Assembly (NCBI RefSeq): GCF_029814935.1
Contig: NZ_CP104582.1
Coordinates: forward strand, 2,790,001 to 2,854,000
Direction: 5' to 3'
DNA: 64,000 nucleotides
Source: Pseudomonas sp. GD03919
Lineage (GTDB): Bacteria > Pseudomonadota > Gammaproteobacteria > Pseudomonadales > Pseudomonadaceae
Shown in pieces: positions 29,295 to 39,432 of the stretch (position 1 is the stretch's first letter; each line of letters opens with the position of its first letter). Below the pieces are notes generated by a model. That model worked only from the letters and a program-made list of their open reading frames with translations, ran no database searches and was not told the origin of the DNA. A program made the position numbers and the translations under genes.

Positions 29295-30683
29295 ATGAAG
29301 CCAGCCACCCCCAGTCGTGCCAACGGACTGCCTACGCCGCCACTGCGCGAATACTACTCGCGCGCACTGGCCTATATCGCCACGGCAGCCACTATCGCTG
29401 CCGGCACCTATGTCGGTTATTTCTCCTACGACATCCTGTGGATGGTGCCCTACGCCCTGCTTTACCCGCATCTGGCGCACAATCTCAGCCGCCGTTTCAA
29501 ACGCGACCACCCTGCAAAGACCGACCTCACCCTGCTCTTCTTCGACGCCCTGCATGCCGGCGCATCCTGCGTGCTGCTCGGTTTTTCCGTCGTCCCCAGC
29601 CTGATGTTTCTGCTGATCCTGTGCTTCAGTGCATTGGTCATTGGCGGTCTGCGCTACCTGGGTCTGTCGTTGCTGGTCGCAGCAAGCGGTATGGCGCTGT
29701 GCGCCGCGCTGGTGGGGATTCACCCCAGAACCGAGACACCGACGCTGGTGGCATTGGTCAGCATCCTCTTCGCCACACTCTACATCTGCATCACTGCCTA
29801 CTTCGTCAACCAGCAGGGCATACGCCTGGCCCAGGTGCGCAGCGAAATCAAGTGCGAGCAGGAAAAGGCCGCGCGTCTGGCGCGCAACCTGGCCAAGTAC
29901 CTGTCACCGCAGGTCTGGGAATCGATTTTCACCGGCAAGAAAAGCGTGCGCCTGGAGACTCAGCGCAAGAAGCTCACGGTGTTCTTCTCCGACATCAAGG
30001 GTTTCACCGAGCTGACCGAAGAGCTGGAAGCCGAGCAACTCACCGACCTGCTCAACACCTACCTCAATGAAATGTCGAAGATCGCCCTGAAATATGGCGG
30101 CACCATCGACAAATTCATCGGCGACAGCGTCATGGTGTTCTTCGGCGACCCCAGCAGCAAAGGCGCCAAGCAGGACGCCGTGGCGGCCGTTTCCATGGCC
30201 ATCGCCATGCGCAAGCACATGAAGGTGCTGCGCCAGCAATGGCGTGCACAGGGCATCACCAAGCCGCTGGAGATTCGCATGGGGCTCAATACCGGCTACT
30301 GCACGGTGGGTAATTTCGGCGCTGACACGCGCATGGACTACACCATCATCGGCCGCGAAGTGAACCTGGCCAGCCGCCTGGAAAGCGCAGCAGAATCCGG
30401 CGAGATTCTCATCTCCCACGAAGCCTATTCGCTGGTCAAGGACGTGATCATGTGCCGCGACAAGGGCCAAATCACGGTCAAGGGCTTCACCCGCCCGGTA
30501 CAGATCTACCAGGTGGTGGATTTCCGTCGCGACCTGGGCGCCACCTCCAGCTACGTCGAACACGAGCTGCCCGGCTTCTCCATGTACCTGGACACCAATG
30601 GCATCCAGAACTACGACAAGGAACGGGTGATCCAGGCGCTCAACCAGGCCGCCGAAAAGCTGCGCGACAAGATCATCCTTTAA
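29295..30683 (+). CDS. cyaB: Class III adenylate cyclase with MASE2 membrane domain
   Basis: A 462-residue protein almost the length of P. aeruginosa CyaB, the main cyclase that feeds the virulence regulator Vfr. The MASE2 membrane sensor (about 20-185, six helices, starting YYSRALAYIATAATI) precedes the cyclase catalytic domain (about 225-400). The metal aspartates are in VFFSDIKGFTELTEE and FIGDSVMVFFGDP. The base- and transition-state-binding residues are in RMDYTIIGREVNLASRLE. A C-terminal helical tail completes it. Confidence 0.95.
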   Translation: MKPATPSRANGLPTPPLREYYSRALAYIATAATIAAGTYVGYFSYDILWMVPYALLYPHLAHNLSRRFKRDHPAKTDLTLLFFDALHAGASCVLLGFSVVPSLMFLLILCFSALVIGGLRYLGLSLLVAASGMALCAALVGIHPRTETPTLVALVSILFATLYICITAYFVNQQGIRLAQVRSEIKCEQEKAARLARNLAKYLSPQVWESIFTGKKSVRLETQRKKLTVFFSDIKGFTELTEELEAEQLTDLLNTYLNEMSKIALKYGGTIDKFIGDSVMVFFGDPSSKGAKQDAVAAVSMAIAMRKHMKVLRQQWRAQGITKPLEIRMGLNTGYCTVGNFGADTRMDYTIIGREVNLASRLESAAESGEILISHEAYSLVKDVIMCRDKGQITVKGFTRPVQIYQVVDFRRDLGATSSYVEHELPGFSMYLDTNGIQNYDKERVIQALNQAAEKLRDKIIL

Positions 30684-30750
30684 GTCCGGTCGGCAGACTT
30701 ACCACCCCGGAAACACGTATATGCTTCCGAGGTGCTGCAAAAGCTGGCTA

Positions 30751-32232
30751 TCAGGTGATGCTGGCCAGCAACCTTTCCCACTCCTTGGCCTCTTTCTTCG
30801 AGGTGCCACCGAGCAGCTCCAGTGCCTGGCGCAGGCGGAAGCGGGTCAGGTCCGGGCCAAGGATTTCCATGGCATCGAGTACCGACACCGAGCTGGCCTG
30901 GCCCGTAATGGCGGCGAACATCAACGGCATGGCATCACGCAGCTTCAGCTCCAGGTGCTCGACCACCGCCTGAATGCAGCCGGTGATACGCTCCTTTTCC
31001 CACTGGCGCAGCGCTTCGAGCTTCCACAGGATCAGCTGCATCAGCTGGCGCACCTGATCGGGCGAGAGCTTCTTGTGCTCGAACAGCTTGGCATCCAGAT
31101 TCAGGCCACCGGATAAGAAGAAGCCAGCCAGCGGCGCGATCTGGCTGAAGGTTTCCACCCTGCCCTGCACGTGCGGCGCGATCTTCATCAGGTACTCGGG
31201 GTTGAGCGCCCATTTCTGCACTTCGGCGGCGAAGGTTTCCACCGGCAGCTCGCGCAGCCATTGGCCGTTTAACCAGGACAGTTTCTCCAGGTCGAAGATC
31301 GGCCCGCCCAGCGACACGCGATTGATATCGAAGTGCTCGATCATCTCGGCCAGGGAGAACTTCTCGCGCTCGTCCGGCATCGACCAGCCCATGCGGCCGA
31401 GGTAGTTGAGCATGGCCTGCGGCAGGTAGCCCATGCGCTCGTAGAAGGTGATGCTGGTGGGATTCTTGCGCTTGGACAGCTTGCTCTTGTCCGGATTGCG
31501 CAGCAGCGGCATATAGCACAGCGCCGGCTGCTCCCAACCGAAGTACTCGTACAGCTTGATCAGCTTGGGCGCCGACGGCAGCCATTCCTCGCCGCGCAGC
31601 ACATGGGTGATACCCATCAGGTGGTCGTCGACCACGTTGGCCAGGAAGTAGGTGGGCAGGCCATCGGCCTTCATCAGCACCTGCATGTCCATACGATCCC
31701 ACGGGATCTCGACATCGCCACGCAGCATGTCCGGCACCACGCAAACGCCTTCGCTCGGCACCTTCATGCGCACCACATGCGACTCGCCTGCGGCGATGCG
31801 GCGCTGCGCCTCGGCCGGTTCCAGATGCATGCAGTGGCCGTCGTAGCGCGGGGTTTCCTTGTTGGCCATCTGCTGCGCGCGCACCTCATCGAGGCGCTCG
31901 GCGGAGCAGAAGCACGGGAAGGCATGGCCCTTGGCGACCAGTTCGTCCGAATACTTCTTGTAGATCTCGCCGCGCTCGCTCTGCCGGTACGGGCCATGCG
32001 GGCCGCCGACGTCCGGGCCTTCGTCCCATTCGATACCCAGCCAGCGCAGGGCATCGAAAATCTGCTGCTCGGACTCGCGGGTCGAACGCAGCTGGTCGGT
32101 GTCTTCGATGCGCAGGATGAACTGACCACCGTGCTGACGAGCGAAGCACAGGTTGAACAGTGCGATGTAAGCGGTGCCGACATGGGGGTCGCCGGTGGGC
32201 GATGGCGCGATACGGGTACGAACGGTGGTCAT
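30751..32232 (-). CDS. gltX: Glutamyl-tRNA synthetase
   Basis: A 493-residue class I synthetase that charges tRNA-Glu, also the first step of C5 haem and cobalamin precursor synthesis. The HIGH-type motif is [16 protein letters not shown] and the KMSKS-type motif is [13 protein letters not shown] four-cysteine zinc site is only partly visible around [10 protein letters not shown]. GltX in Pseudomonas is often followed by tRNA genes; none is seen in the 67 bases before cyaB, where only a weak CCCGGAA/TTCCGAGG stem occurs. Confidence 0.97.
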   Translation of the reverse strand: MTTVRTRIAPSPTGDPHVGTAYIALFNLCFARQHGGQFILRIEDTDQLRSTRESEQQIFDALRWLGIEWDEGPDVGGPHGPYRQSERGEIYKKYSDELVAKGHAFPCFCSAERLDEVRAQQMANKETPRYDGHCMHLEPAEAQRRIAAGESHVVRMKVPSEGVCVVPDMLRGDVEIPWDRMDMQVLMKADGLPTYFLANVVDDHLMGITHVLRGEEWLPSAPKLIKLYEYFGWEQPALCYMPLLRNPDKSKLSKRKNPTSITFYERMGYLPQAMLNYLGRMGWSMPDEREKFSLAEMIEHFDINRVSLGGPIFDLEKLSWLNGQWLRELPVETFAAEVQKWALNPEYLMKIAPHVQGRVETFSQIAPLAGFFLSGGLNLDAKLFEHKKLSPDQVRQLMQLILWKLEALRQWEKERITGCIQAVVEHLELKLRDAMPLMFAAITGQASSVSVLDAMEILGPDLTRFRLRQALELLGGTSKKEAKEWERLLASIT

Positions 32233-32266
32233 GAATGCTCTCGGATGGAAGACACGAGGTTTTGAA

Positions 32267-33187
32267 TCAAGCGGGCGATGTTAGCAGGCCGACGGCCCCC
32301 GGCTCCAGCAGGCCGCCCCGTGTGATGGGCAAGCTGGCGATGAGAAAGTCGAGAAAGGTCTTGACCTTCATTGCCTGAAAGCGCCGCGATGGATAGATGG
32401 CATAGACCTCGCCCACCGGCAGCCGCGCCTCGGGCAGCAGCTCGACCAGGCGCCCGCTGCGCACCGCCTCTTCACTGATCATCACCGGCAGCCCGGCAAT
32501 GCCGGCGCCCGCCAGTGTCGCCTCGCGGGCGAAGGTGATGTTGTTGCAGGTCATCACCCGCCGGCATGGCAGATGCTCGTCCAGCAGCGGCCAGTAACGC
32601 GGCGCATCCTGCTGCAACAGGATCGCCCGATGCCCTTCCAGCTCGGCAACGCTGCGCGGTGTACCGTGTGCAGCCAGATACGTAGGGCTGGCGCACAGGC
32701 GCCGGCCACTCTCGAACAGCTTGCGCGCGATTAGCGTAGAGTCCTGCGGCTGGCCGACCAGAATGGCGATGTCCACGCCCTCCTCCAGCGGATCAACCGG
32801 GCGCGAGGTCAGCTCCACCTCGGCGTCGATCTGCGGGTATTGGCGCATGAACTCACCCAGCACTCGCCCGAGAAACAACTGGCCGAACTCGATGGGCGAG
32901 GTGATTCGCAACAGCCCCGATGGCTCGCGCTGCAACTGCATCACCGCCTGCTCGGCCTCGGCGAAGTCGAGCATGATCTGTCGGCAACGCTCGTAATAGG
33001 CCTGGCCCACTTCAGTCAGGCGCAATTTGCGCGTGGTGCGGTTGAGCAGACGTACGCCGAGGCGCTCCTCGAGCAAGGCGATGCGCCGGCTCACCGTCGA
33101 TTTCTGCATACCCAGGCTGGTCGCCGCCTGCGTGAAGCTGTGGCACTCCACCACGCGGGTAAAGATCAGCGCATCATCAAGCCCCAT
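32267..33187 (-). CDS. LysR-family transcriptional regulator
   Basis: A 306-residue regulator. The winged helix-turn-helix lies at the N-terminus ([20 protein letters not shown]), followed by the linker helix and a periplasmic-binding-like effector domain (about 90-295). It is divergent from the emrAB-like pair with 106 bases of shared promoter DNA, so it probably controls these efflux genes. The same trio next to gltX exists in P. aeruginosa. Effector unknown. Confidence 0.93.
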   Translation of the reverse strand: MGLDDALIFTRVVECHSFTQAATSLGMQKSTVSRRIALLEERLGVRLLNRTTRKLRLTEVGQAYYERCRQIMLDFAEAEQAVMQLQREPSGLLRITSPIEFGQLFLGRVLGEFMRQYPQIDAEVELTSRPVDPLEEGVDIAILVGQPQDSTLIARKLFESGRRLCASPTYLAAHGTPRSVAELEGHRAILLQQDAPRYWPLLDEHLPCRRVMTCNNITFAREATLAGAGIAGLPVMISEEAVRSGRLVELLPEARLPVGEVYAIYPSRRFQAMKVKTFLDFLIASLPITRGGLLEPGAVGLLTSPA

Positions 33188-33330
33188 GATTGTTCCTCAT
33201 ACGCAACAAAGCATGTCAAGCTGAGAGTCTACTGGCAAAAAGGGAACGCTGTTAAATTTACTTACATTTCCCGCTGTATTTCGAGCCCAAAGCATGCCCG
33301 TCAAACTGCAACGTCGTCTTTATCATCTGC

Positions 33331-34344
33331 GTGATCCTGCTGGCGTTGATCGCCGGCGCCCTACTGACTCGATGGTTATTGGTCGGTCGTTATCACGAGA
33401 GCACGGACAACGCCTACGTACAGGGCGAGATCACCCGTATTTCCAGCCAGCTGAATGCACGCATCGAAAAGGTGCTGGTGCGCGACAACCAGCACGTGGA
33501 AGCCGGTCAGTTGCTGGCCGTGCTGGAAGACGCCGATTTCCGTCTGGCGCGCCAGCGCGCCCTCGCCGCGCTGCAAACCCATGAGGCCGAGCGCGCCCAG
33601 GCGCAGAGCAAACTCGACCAGCAGGCCAGCCTGATTGCCGCCAGCCAGGCCGACGTCGCTGCCAGCCAGGCCACGCTGGATCGCTCCAGACTCGATCTCG
33701 GCCGCGCCCAAACCCTGCGTAAGCCGGGTTATGTATCCGAAGAGCGAGTCACCACCCTGGCCGCCGACAATCGTGTGGCCCGCTCGCAAGTGGCCAAGGC
33801 CCAGGCCGATCTGCAGGCGCAGCGTCAGCAGGTCGCCAGCCTGGAAGCTGAACTCAAACGCCTGGACGCACTGATCCTGTCCGCCCAGGCTGACCTGGAA
33901 CAGGCCGACCTCAACCTCTCGCGCACGCAGATCAAAGCGCCGATCAGCGGCATGGTCGGCCAACGCTCGGCCCGCGAAGGCCAGGTGGTACAAAGCGGCG
34001 CCTACCTGCTGTCGCTGGTACCGGATCAGGACATCTGGATCCAGGCCAACTTCAAGGAAACCCAGATCGGCCACATGCGCCCAGGGCAAAAAGCCGAACT
34101 GCTGTTCGACAGCTACCCGGACACGCCCATCGAAGGCCGCATCGACAGCCTGTTCGCCGCCTCCGGCGCGCAATTCAGCCTGCTGCCGCCGGACAACGCC
34201 ACCGGCAACTTCACCAAGGTGGTGCAGCGCATCCCGATCAAGCTGACCTTCGCTGCCGACAATCCGCTGCGCGGGCTGATCCGCCCTGGCATGTCGGTGG
34301 AAGTCAGCGTGGATCTGCGCAGCGACGACAGCCATGGCGGGTGA
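33331..34344 (+). CDS. EmrA/HlyD-type efflux adaptor, start region possibly frameshifted
   Basis: The open frame gives 337 residues from GTG 33331: a membrane helix (ILLALIAGALLTRWLLV), lipoyl halves (RIEKVLVRDNQHVEAGQLLAVLED and IKAPISGMVGQRSAREGQVV), a helical hairpin (about 85-200) and a beta-barrel. It should link the MFS pump to an outer-membrane channel. No ribosome site precedes GTG 33331. An ATG at 33294 in another frame encodes MPVKLQRR, and removing C at 33318 fuses it as MPVKLQRRFIICVILLALIA, a natural signal-anchor. So either the gene is frameshifted or the GTG is used. Confidence 0.85.
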   Translation: MILLALIAGALLTRWLLVGRYHESTDNAYVQGEITRISSQLNARIEKVLVRDNQHVEAGQLLAVLEDADFRLARQRALAALQTHEAERAQAQSKLDQQASLIAASQADVAASQATLDRSRLDLGRAQTLRKPGYVSEERVTTLAADNRVARSQVAKAQADLQAQRQQVASLEAELKRLDALILSAQADLEQADLNLSRTQIKAPISGMVGQRSAREGQVVQSGAYLLSLVPDQDIWIQANFKETQIGHMRPGQKAELLFDSYPDTPIEGRIDSLFAASGAQFSLLPPDNATGNFTKVVQRIPIKLTFAADNPLRGLIRPGMSVEVSVDLRSDDSHGG

Positions 34345-35887
34345 TGCGCTGATCCGCCCGACTGCAGAGCCCAGCCGCCGCGACTGGATCGCCGTGATGA
34401 GCGCCATGCTCGGCGCCTTCATGGCGGTGCTGGACATCCAGATCACCAACTCCTCGCTCAAGGACATCCAGGGCGCACTGTCCGCCACCTTGGAGGAAGG
34501 CTCATGGATTTCCACGTCCTACCTGGTGGCCGAAATCATCATGATCCCGCTCACTGCCTGGCTGGTGCAGCTGTTTTCGGCACGGCGCCTGGCGGTATGG
34601 GTGTCGGTGGGCTTTCTGATCGCCTCGCTGCTGTGCTCCCTGGCCTGGAGCCTGGAGAGCATGATCGTGTTCCGCGCCCTGCAGGGTTTCACCGGCGGCG
34701 CGCTGATCCCGCTGGCGTTCACCATGACGCTGATCAAACTGCCCGAGCATCACCGCGCCAAGGGCATGGCCCTGTTCGCCATTACCGCCACCTTCGCCCC
34801 CTCCATCGGCCCGACGCTGGGTGGCTGGCTGACCGAGAACTGGGGCTGGGAATACATCTTCTACATCAACGTGCCGCCCGGCCTGATCATGATCGCCGGC
34901 CTGCTCTATGGCCTGGAGAAAAAGGCGCCACACTGGGAGCTGCTGAAGACCACCGACTACGCCGGCATCGTCACCCTGGGCATAGGCCTAGGCTGCCTGC
35001 AGGTATTTCTCGAAGAAGGCCACCGCAAGGACTGGCTGGAATCTCAGCTGATCGTCGGCCTGGGCAGCGTGGCCCTGGTGAGCCTGATCCTGTTCGTCAT
35101 CCTGCAGATATCCCGCCCCAATCCACTGATCAACCTAGGCGTGCTGCGCGAACGCAACTTCGGCCTGGCCAGCATTTCCAGCCTGGGCCTCGGCGTCGGG
35201 CTGTATGGCTCGATCTATGTGTTGCCGCTGTATCTGGCACAGATTCAGGGCTACAACGCCATGCAGATCGGCGAAGTGATCATGTGGATGGGCGTGCCGC
35301 AGCTGTTCCTGATCCCGCTGGTACCCAAGCTGATGAAGATCATCTCGCCGAAATGGCTGTGCGCCCTGGGCTTTGCCCTGTTCGGCGCGGCGAGCTTCTT
35401 CTCCGGCGTACTCAACCCGGACTTCGCCGGCGAACAGTTCCAGCACATCCAGATCGTCCGCGCGCTCGGTCAGCCGCTGGTGATGGTCACGGTGTCGCTG
35501 ATCGCCACCGCCTATATCCTGCCGCAGGATGCCGGCTCGGCCTCCAGTCTGTTCAACATCCTGCGCAACCTCGGTGGCGCCATCGGCATTGCCCTGCTTG
35601 CCACCCTGCTCGATGCCCGCGCCAAGGTCTATTTCGACTACCTGCGCGAATCCATCGTGCCGACCAATCCGCAGGTCGAGGAGCGCCTAAAGCTGCTTAC
35701 CCAGACTCTGGGTAGCGAACAGGCAGCCCTGGCCAGGCTCAACCAGATCGTCCATGAACAGGCGACCATCATGGCCTATAACGATGCCTTCCATTTCATC
35801 GGCATGGCGCTGGGCGTGAGCATGCTGGCGATCTTGCTGACACGGAAATTGCCGCAGAACATGGCAGGCGGTAGCGCAGCGCATTGA
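34334..35887 (+). CDS. EmrB-type MFS multidrug transporter (DHA2, 14 helices)
   Basis: A 517-residue inner-membrane antiporter. The DHA2 motifs are visible: LDIQITNSSLKDIQGAL in helix 1, the loop SARRLAVWVSVGF, and ATFAPSIGPTLGGWLTENWG in helix 5 (motif C, the antiporter motif). It overlaps the adaptor gene by 11 bases, so the two form one unit controlled by the divergent LysR protein. Substrates are unknown; fatty acids, uncouplers or aromatic compounds are common for EmrAB-like pumps. Confidence 0.93.
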   Translation: MAGDALIRPTAEPSRRDWIAVMSAMLGAFMAVLDIQITNSSLKDIQGALSATLEEGSWISTSYLVAEIIMIPLTAWLVQLFSARRLAVWVSVGFLIASLLCSLAWSLESMIVFRALQGFTGGALIPLAFTMTLIKLPEHHRAKGMALFAITATFAPSIGPTLGGWLTENWGWEYIFYINVPPGLIMIAGLLYGLEKKAPHWELLKTTDYAGIVTLGIGLGCLQVFLEEGHRKDWLESQLIVGLGSVALVSLILFVILQISRPNPLINLGVLRERNFGLASISSLGLGVGLYGSIYVLPLYLAQIQGYNAMQIGEVIMWMGVPQLFLIPLVPKLMKIISPKWLCALGFALFGAASFFSGVLNPDFAGEQFQHIQIVRALGQPLVMVTVSLIATAYILPQDAGSASSLFNILRNLGGAIGIALLATLLDARAKVYFDYLRESIVPTNPQVEERLKLLTQTLGSEQAALARLNQIVHEQATIMAYNDAFHFIGMALGVSMLAILLTRKLPQNMAGGSAAH

Positions 35888-35898
35888 GGCGCCTGTCA

Positions 35899-35932
35899 CG
35901 CGGGAGGATATCGCTCTCTAAATCCCCCCGCG
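35899..35932. terminator. Hairpin between convergent emrB-like and cysK genes
   Basis: CGCGGGAGGAT pairs with ATCCCCCCGCG with one mismatch over 11 bases, with a 12-base loop. It lies between two converging genes and probably serves both. No clear T-run follows on either side. Confidence 0.45.
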
Positions 35933-35944
35933 CCCGCTGACACC

Positions 35945-36916
35945 TTACTGCTGCAGTTCCTGCTCGGTAAATATATCGCTGAACAGCATGCTCGACAGAT
36001 AGCGCTCGCCGGAGTCCGGCAGGATCACCACGATGGTCTTGCCCTGCATCTCCGGCTTTTCGGCCAGACGCACCGCCGCAGCCATCGCCGCGCCACAGGA
36101 AATGCCGCAGAGGATGCCTTCCTCACGCATCAGGCGCAGGGCCATGGCCTTGGCTTCGTCGTCAGTGACCTGCTCGACCTGATCGACCATGGCCAGATCG
36201 AGGTTTTTCGGCACGAAGCCGGCACCAATCCCCTGAATCTTGTGCGGCGCCGGTTTGACCTCGTCACCGGCCAGGGTCTGACTGATCACCGGCGAGCCCA
36301 CCGGCTCCACCGCCACCGACAGAATCGGCTTGCCCTGGGTCTGCTTGATATAGCGCGAAACACCGGTGATGGTGCCGCCGGTGCCGACGCCAGAGACCAG
36401 CACGTCGATGGCGCCATCGGTATCACGCCAGATTTCCGGGCCCGTGGTCTTCTCGTGAATCGCCGGGTTGGCCGGGTTCTCGAACTGCTGCGGCAGAAAG
36501 TAGTCCGGGTTGGCGGCAAGCAGCTCATTGGCCTTCTCGATCGCCCCCTTCATGCCCTTGGCCGGCTCGGTCAGTACCAGCTCGGCTCCCAGGGCCTTGA
36601 GCACCTTGCGCCGCTCCAGACTCATCGACGCCGGCATGGTCAGCACCAGCTTGTAACCGCGCGCGGCCGCGACAAAGGCCAGGCCAATGCCAGTATTGCC
36701 GGAGGTTGGCTCGACGATGGTCATGCCCGGCTTGAGCACACCGCGCTCTTCGGCGTCCCAGATCATACTCGCGCCAATACGGCATTTGACCGAATAAGCC
36801 GGGTTACGGCCCTCGATCTTGGCCAGAATAGTCACGCCTTTCGGCCCCAGGCGATTGATCATCACCAGGGGCGTATTACCGATGGCCTGGGCGTTGTCTG
36901 CATAAATGCGGCTCAT
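35945..36916 (-). CDS. cysK: Cysteine synthase A (O-acetylserine sulfhydrylase)
   Basis: A 323-residue PLP enzyme that makes cysteine from O-acetylserine and sulfide. The PLP lysine is in [14 protein letters not shown] (about 42). The substrate loop is [13 protein letters not shown] and the phosphate-binding loop is [17 protein letters not shown]. The start [18 protein letters not shown] was chosen over an ATG 31 codons upstream, as the longer N-terminus is absent from the family. It is divergent from the MoxR gene. Confidence 0.96.
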   Translation of the reverse strand: MSRIYADNAQAIGNTPLVMINRLGPKGVTILAKIEGRNPAYSVKCRIGASMIWDAEERGVLKPGMTIVEPTSGNTGIGLAFVAAARGYKLVLTMPASMSLERRKVLKALGAELVLTEPAKGMKGAIEKANELLAANPDYFLPQQFENPANPAIHEKTTGPEIWRDTDGAIDVLVSGVGTGGTITGVSRYIKQTQGKPILSVAVEPVGSPVISQTLAGDEVKPAPHKIQGIGAGFVPKNLDLAMVDQVEQVTDDEAKAMALRLMREEGILCGISCGAAMAAAVRLAEKPEMQGKTIVVILPDSGERYLSSMLFSDIFTEQELQQ

Positions 36917-37123
36917 GACGAAATCCTTGCGGGCAGAGAAAGACACCAAGCCTAAGCTTTGCCCTGTCGCGCGTCCAGCCAACAGACCGAAAGCCGGGTG
37001 ACTCGCCATTCAGTGACTGAATACTGCGTCTGCGTTCACAGCCACCAGAGCTGCGCGTTATAGTCGCGCTTTGAATTTCTGCTGCGGGCCGGCCCCGCGA
37101 GTTACCGTTGCGAGGATTTTCCG

Positions 37124-37969
37124 ATGAAGTTCGAAGGCACCCAGTCCTACGTCGCCACCGACGACCTCAAGCTCGCGGTCAACGCCGCCATCACCCTGCA
37201 GCGCCCACTGCTGGTCAAGGGTGAGCCAGGCACCGGCAAGACCCTGCTCGCCGAGCAACTGGCCGAGGCTTTCGGCGCCAAGCTGATCACCTGGCACATC
37301 AAGTCCACCACCAAGGCGCACCAGGGCCTGTACGAATACGATGCAGTCAGCCGCCTGCGCGACTCGCAGCTCGACTCCGACAAGGTTCACGACGTTCGCA
37401 ACTACATCAAGAAGGGCAAGCTGTGGGAGGCGTTCGAGTCCGACGAGCGCGTGATCCTGCTGATCGACGAGATCGACAAGGCCGACATCGAGTTCCCCAA
37501 CGACCTGTTGCAGGAACTCGACAAGATGGAGTTCTACGTTTACGAGACCAACGAGACGATCAAGGCCAAGCAGCGCCCGATCATCATCATCACCTCGAAC
37601 AACGAGAAGGAACTGCCGGACGCCTTCCTGCGTCGCTGCTTCTTCCACTACATCGCCTTCCCGGATCGCGACACGCTGAAGAAGATCGTCGACGTGCACT
37701 ACCCCAATATCAGCGGCGAGCTGGTGGCCGAGGCGCTGGACGTGTTCTTCGACGTGCGCAAGGTGCCGGGCCTGAAGAAGAAGCCCTCCACCAGCGAGCT
37801 GGTGGACTGGCTCAAGCTGCTGATGGCCGACAATATCGGTGAAGCCGTGCTGCGCGAACGCGACCCGACCAAGGCGATCCCGCCGCTGGCCGGTGCCTTG
37901 GTGAAGAACGAGCAGGATGTGCAACTGCTCGAGCGCCTGGCCTTCATGACCCGCCGCGCTTCCAGGTAG
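37124..37969 (+). CDS. MoxR-type AAA+ ATPase
   Basis: A 281-residue ATPase. Walker A is GEPGTGKTLLAEQL (about 33), Walker B is VILLIDEIDKADIEF (about 110), sensor 1 is IIITSNNEKELPDAF and the arginine finger region is LRRCFFHYIAFPD. MoxR proteins act as chaperones that load or remodel metal enzymes together with a VWA-domain partner, which is the next gene. ATG follows GAGGATTTTCCG. The client is not in the window; neither a CoxMSL-like oxidase nor a dehydrogenase is adjacent. Confidence 0.93.
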   Translation: MKFEGTQSYVATDDLKLAVNAAITLQRPLLVKGEPGTGKTLLAEQLAEAFGAKLITWHIKSTTKAHQGLYEYDAVSRLRDSQLDSDKVHDVRNYIKKGKLWEAFESDERVILLIDEIDKADIEFPNDLLQELDKMEFYVYETNETIKAKQRPIIIITSNNEKELPDAFLRRCFFHYIAFPDRDTLKKIVDVHYPNISGELVAEALDVFFDVRKVPGLKKKPSTSELVDWLKLLMADNIGEAVLRERDPTKAIPPLAGALVKNEQDVQLLERLAFMTRRASR

Positions 37970-38004
37970 GAATTCGGGCTGCTGCGCGTCGGCCATGCTG
38001 CGTT

Positions 38005-38062
38005 GGAATCAGGCTCGCAATGCTCATGTACAAAAGTACACTGCGCTTGCTCACCTGATTCC
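38005..38062. repeat. 58-base imperfect palindrome between MoxR and VWA genes
   Basis: GGAATCAGG at 38005 pairs with CCTGATTCC ending at 38062, and the centre is GTACAAAAGTAC. The intervening arms pair only in part. The unit 'CTCATGTACAAAAGTACACT' recurs between Pseudomonas genes and looks like a dispersed REP-type element. It separates two genes that probably act together. Confidence 0.55.
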
Positions 38063-38175
38063 GCCTTGCCTGACTCTAGCTCGCAATCCCTTGCCCCGTG
38101 CAACAGAGAAGCCGTCCCCCGGCAATAGGCTTTGACGCAACGTGCCAGAGCCAACCAATAAACGAGGGCGCAGCC

Positions 38176-39354
38176 ATGCTGCTTAATTTATTCAACGAAA
38201 TGCGCGCGGCCAAGGTGCCGGTGTCGGTGCGCGAGCTGCTCGACCTGATCAACGCGCTCAAGCACAACGTCGTGTTCGCCGACATGGACGAGTTCTACTA
38301 CCTGGCGCGCGCGATTCTCGTCAAGGACGAACGCCACTTCGACAAGTTCGACCGGGCCTTCGGCGCCTACTTCAATGGCCTGCAGAACCTCAACGAACAC
38401 ATCGAGGCGATGATTCCCGAGGAGTGGCTACGCAAGGAATTCGAGCGCCTGCTGACCGATGAGGAAAAGGCGCAGATCCAGAGCCTCGGCGGCCTGGACA
38501 AGCTGATCGAGGAGTTCAAGAAGCGCCTCGAGGAGCAGAAGGAAAAGCACGCCGGCGGCAACAAGTGGATCGGCACCGGCGGCACCAGCCCGTTCGGCTC
38601 CGGCGGCTACAACCCGGAAGGCATTCGCGTCGGCGATGCCGGCAAGCGCCAGGGCAAGGCCGCCAAGGTGTGGGACCAGCGTGAATACAAGAACCTCGAC
38701 GATCAGGTCGAGCTGGGCACGCGCAACATCAAGGTGGCGCTGCGCCGCCTGCGCAAGTTCGCCCGCCAGGGTGCGGCCGAAGAGCTGGATCTGGACGGCA
38801 CCATCGACCACACGGCGAAAGATGGCGGCCTGCTCAATATCCAGATGCGCCCGGAGCGCCGCAACACGGTCAAGCTCCTGCTGTTGCTGGATATCGGCGG
38901 CTCGATGGACGCCCACGTCAAGGTCTGCGAAGAGCTGTTTTCCGCCTGCAAGACCGAGTTCAAGCATCTTGAGTATTTCTACTTCCACAACTTCATCTAC
39001 GAGAGCGTGTGGAAGAACAACCTGCGCCGCACCAGCGAACGCACCTCGACGATGGATCTGCTGCACAAGTACGGCGCCGACTACAAGGTGGTGTTCGTCG
39101 GCGATGCGGCCATGGCGCCTTACGAGATCACCCAGGCCGGCGGCAGCGTCGAGCACTGGAACGAGGAAGCCGGTTACGTCTGGATGAAGCGCTTCACCGA
39201 GAAGTTCAAGAAGATCATCTGGATCAACCCCTACCCCAAGGACACCTGGAACTACACCGCCTCTACCGGCCTGGTACGCGAGCTGATCGAAGATCGCATG
39301 TACCCGCTGACCCTGCAGGGGCTGGAAGACGGCATGAAGTACCTGTCCAAGTAA
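38176..39354 (+). CDS. VWA-domain protein (CoxE-like), partner of MoxR ATPase
   Basis: A 392-residue cytoplasmic protein. The start MLLNLFNEMRAAKVPVS was preferred to an in-frame ATG 26 codons earlier inside the repeat region. A helical N-terminus (1-140, with VPVSVRELLDLINALKHNVV) precedes a glycine-rich linker and a VWA domain (about 225-390) whose metal site reads DIGGSMD, a DxGxS MIDAS. Such proteins pair with MoxR ATPases in metal-enzyme maturation. There is no membrane helix. It ends just before a strong terminator. Confidence 0.9.
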   Translation: MLLNLFNEMRAAKVPVSVRELLDLINALKHNVVFADMDEFYYLARAILVKDERHFDKFDRAFGAYFNGLQNLNEHIEAMIPEEWLRKEFERLLTDEEKAQIQSLGGLDKLIEEFKKRLEEQKEKHAGGNKWIGTGGTSPFGSGGYNPEGIRVGDAGKRQGKAAKVWDQREYKNLDDQVELGTRNIKVALRRLRKFARQGAAEELDLDGTIDHTAKDGGLLNIQMRPERRNTVKLLLLLDIGGSMDAHVKVCEELFSACKTEFKHLEYFYFHNFIYESVWKNNLRRTSERTSTMDLLHKYGADYKVVFVGDAAMAPYEITQAGGSVEHWNEEAGYVWMKRFTEKFKKIIWINPYPKDTWNYTASTGLVRELIEDRMYPLTLQGLEDGMKYLSK

Positions 39355-39367
39355 GGCTTCATGCCGA

Positions 39368-39414
39368 AACGAAAAACGCCGCGCACCCTGCACAGGATCG
39401 CGGCGTTTTTCGTT
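39368..39414. terminator. Strong bidirectional intrinsic terminator
   Basis: AACGAAAAACGCCGCG pairs exactly with CGCGGCGTTTTTCGTT across a 15-base loop. Both strands carry a T-run at the stem base. It serves the VWA gene on the plus strand and the DUF2937 gene on the minus strand. Confidence 0.9.
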
Positions 39415-39432
39415 GCCTCCCGGTAATCGCCT

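Noticed and set aside
30684..30750. tRNA genes next to gltX
   Set aside because: The 67-base gap is too short and contains no cloverleaf or CCA-type end.
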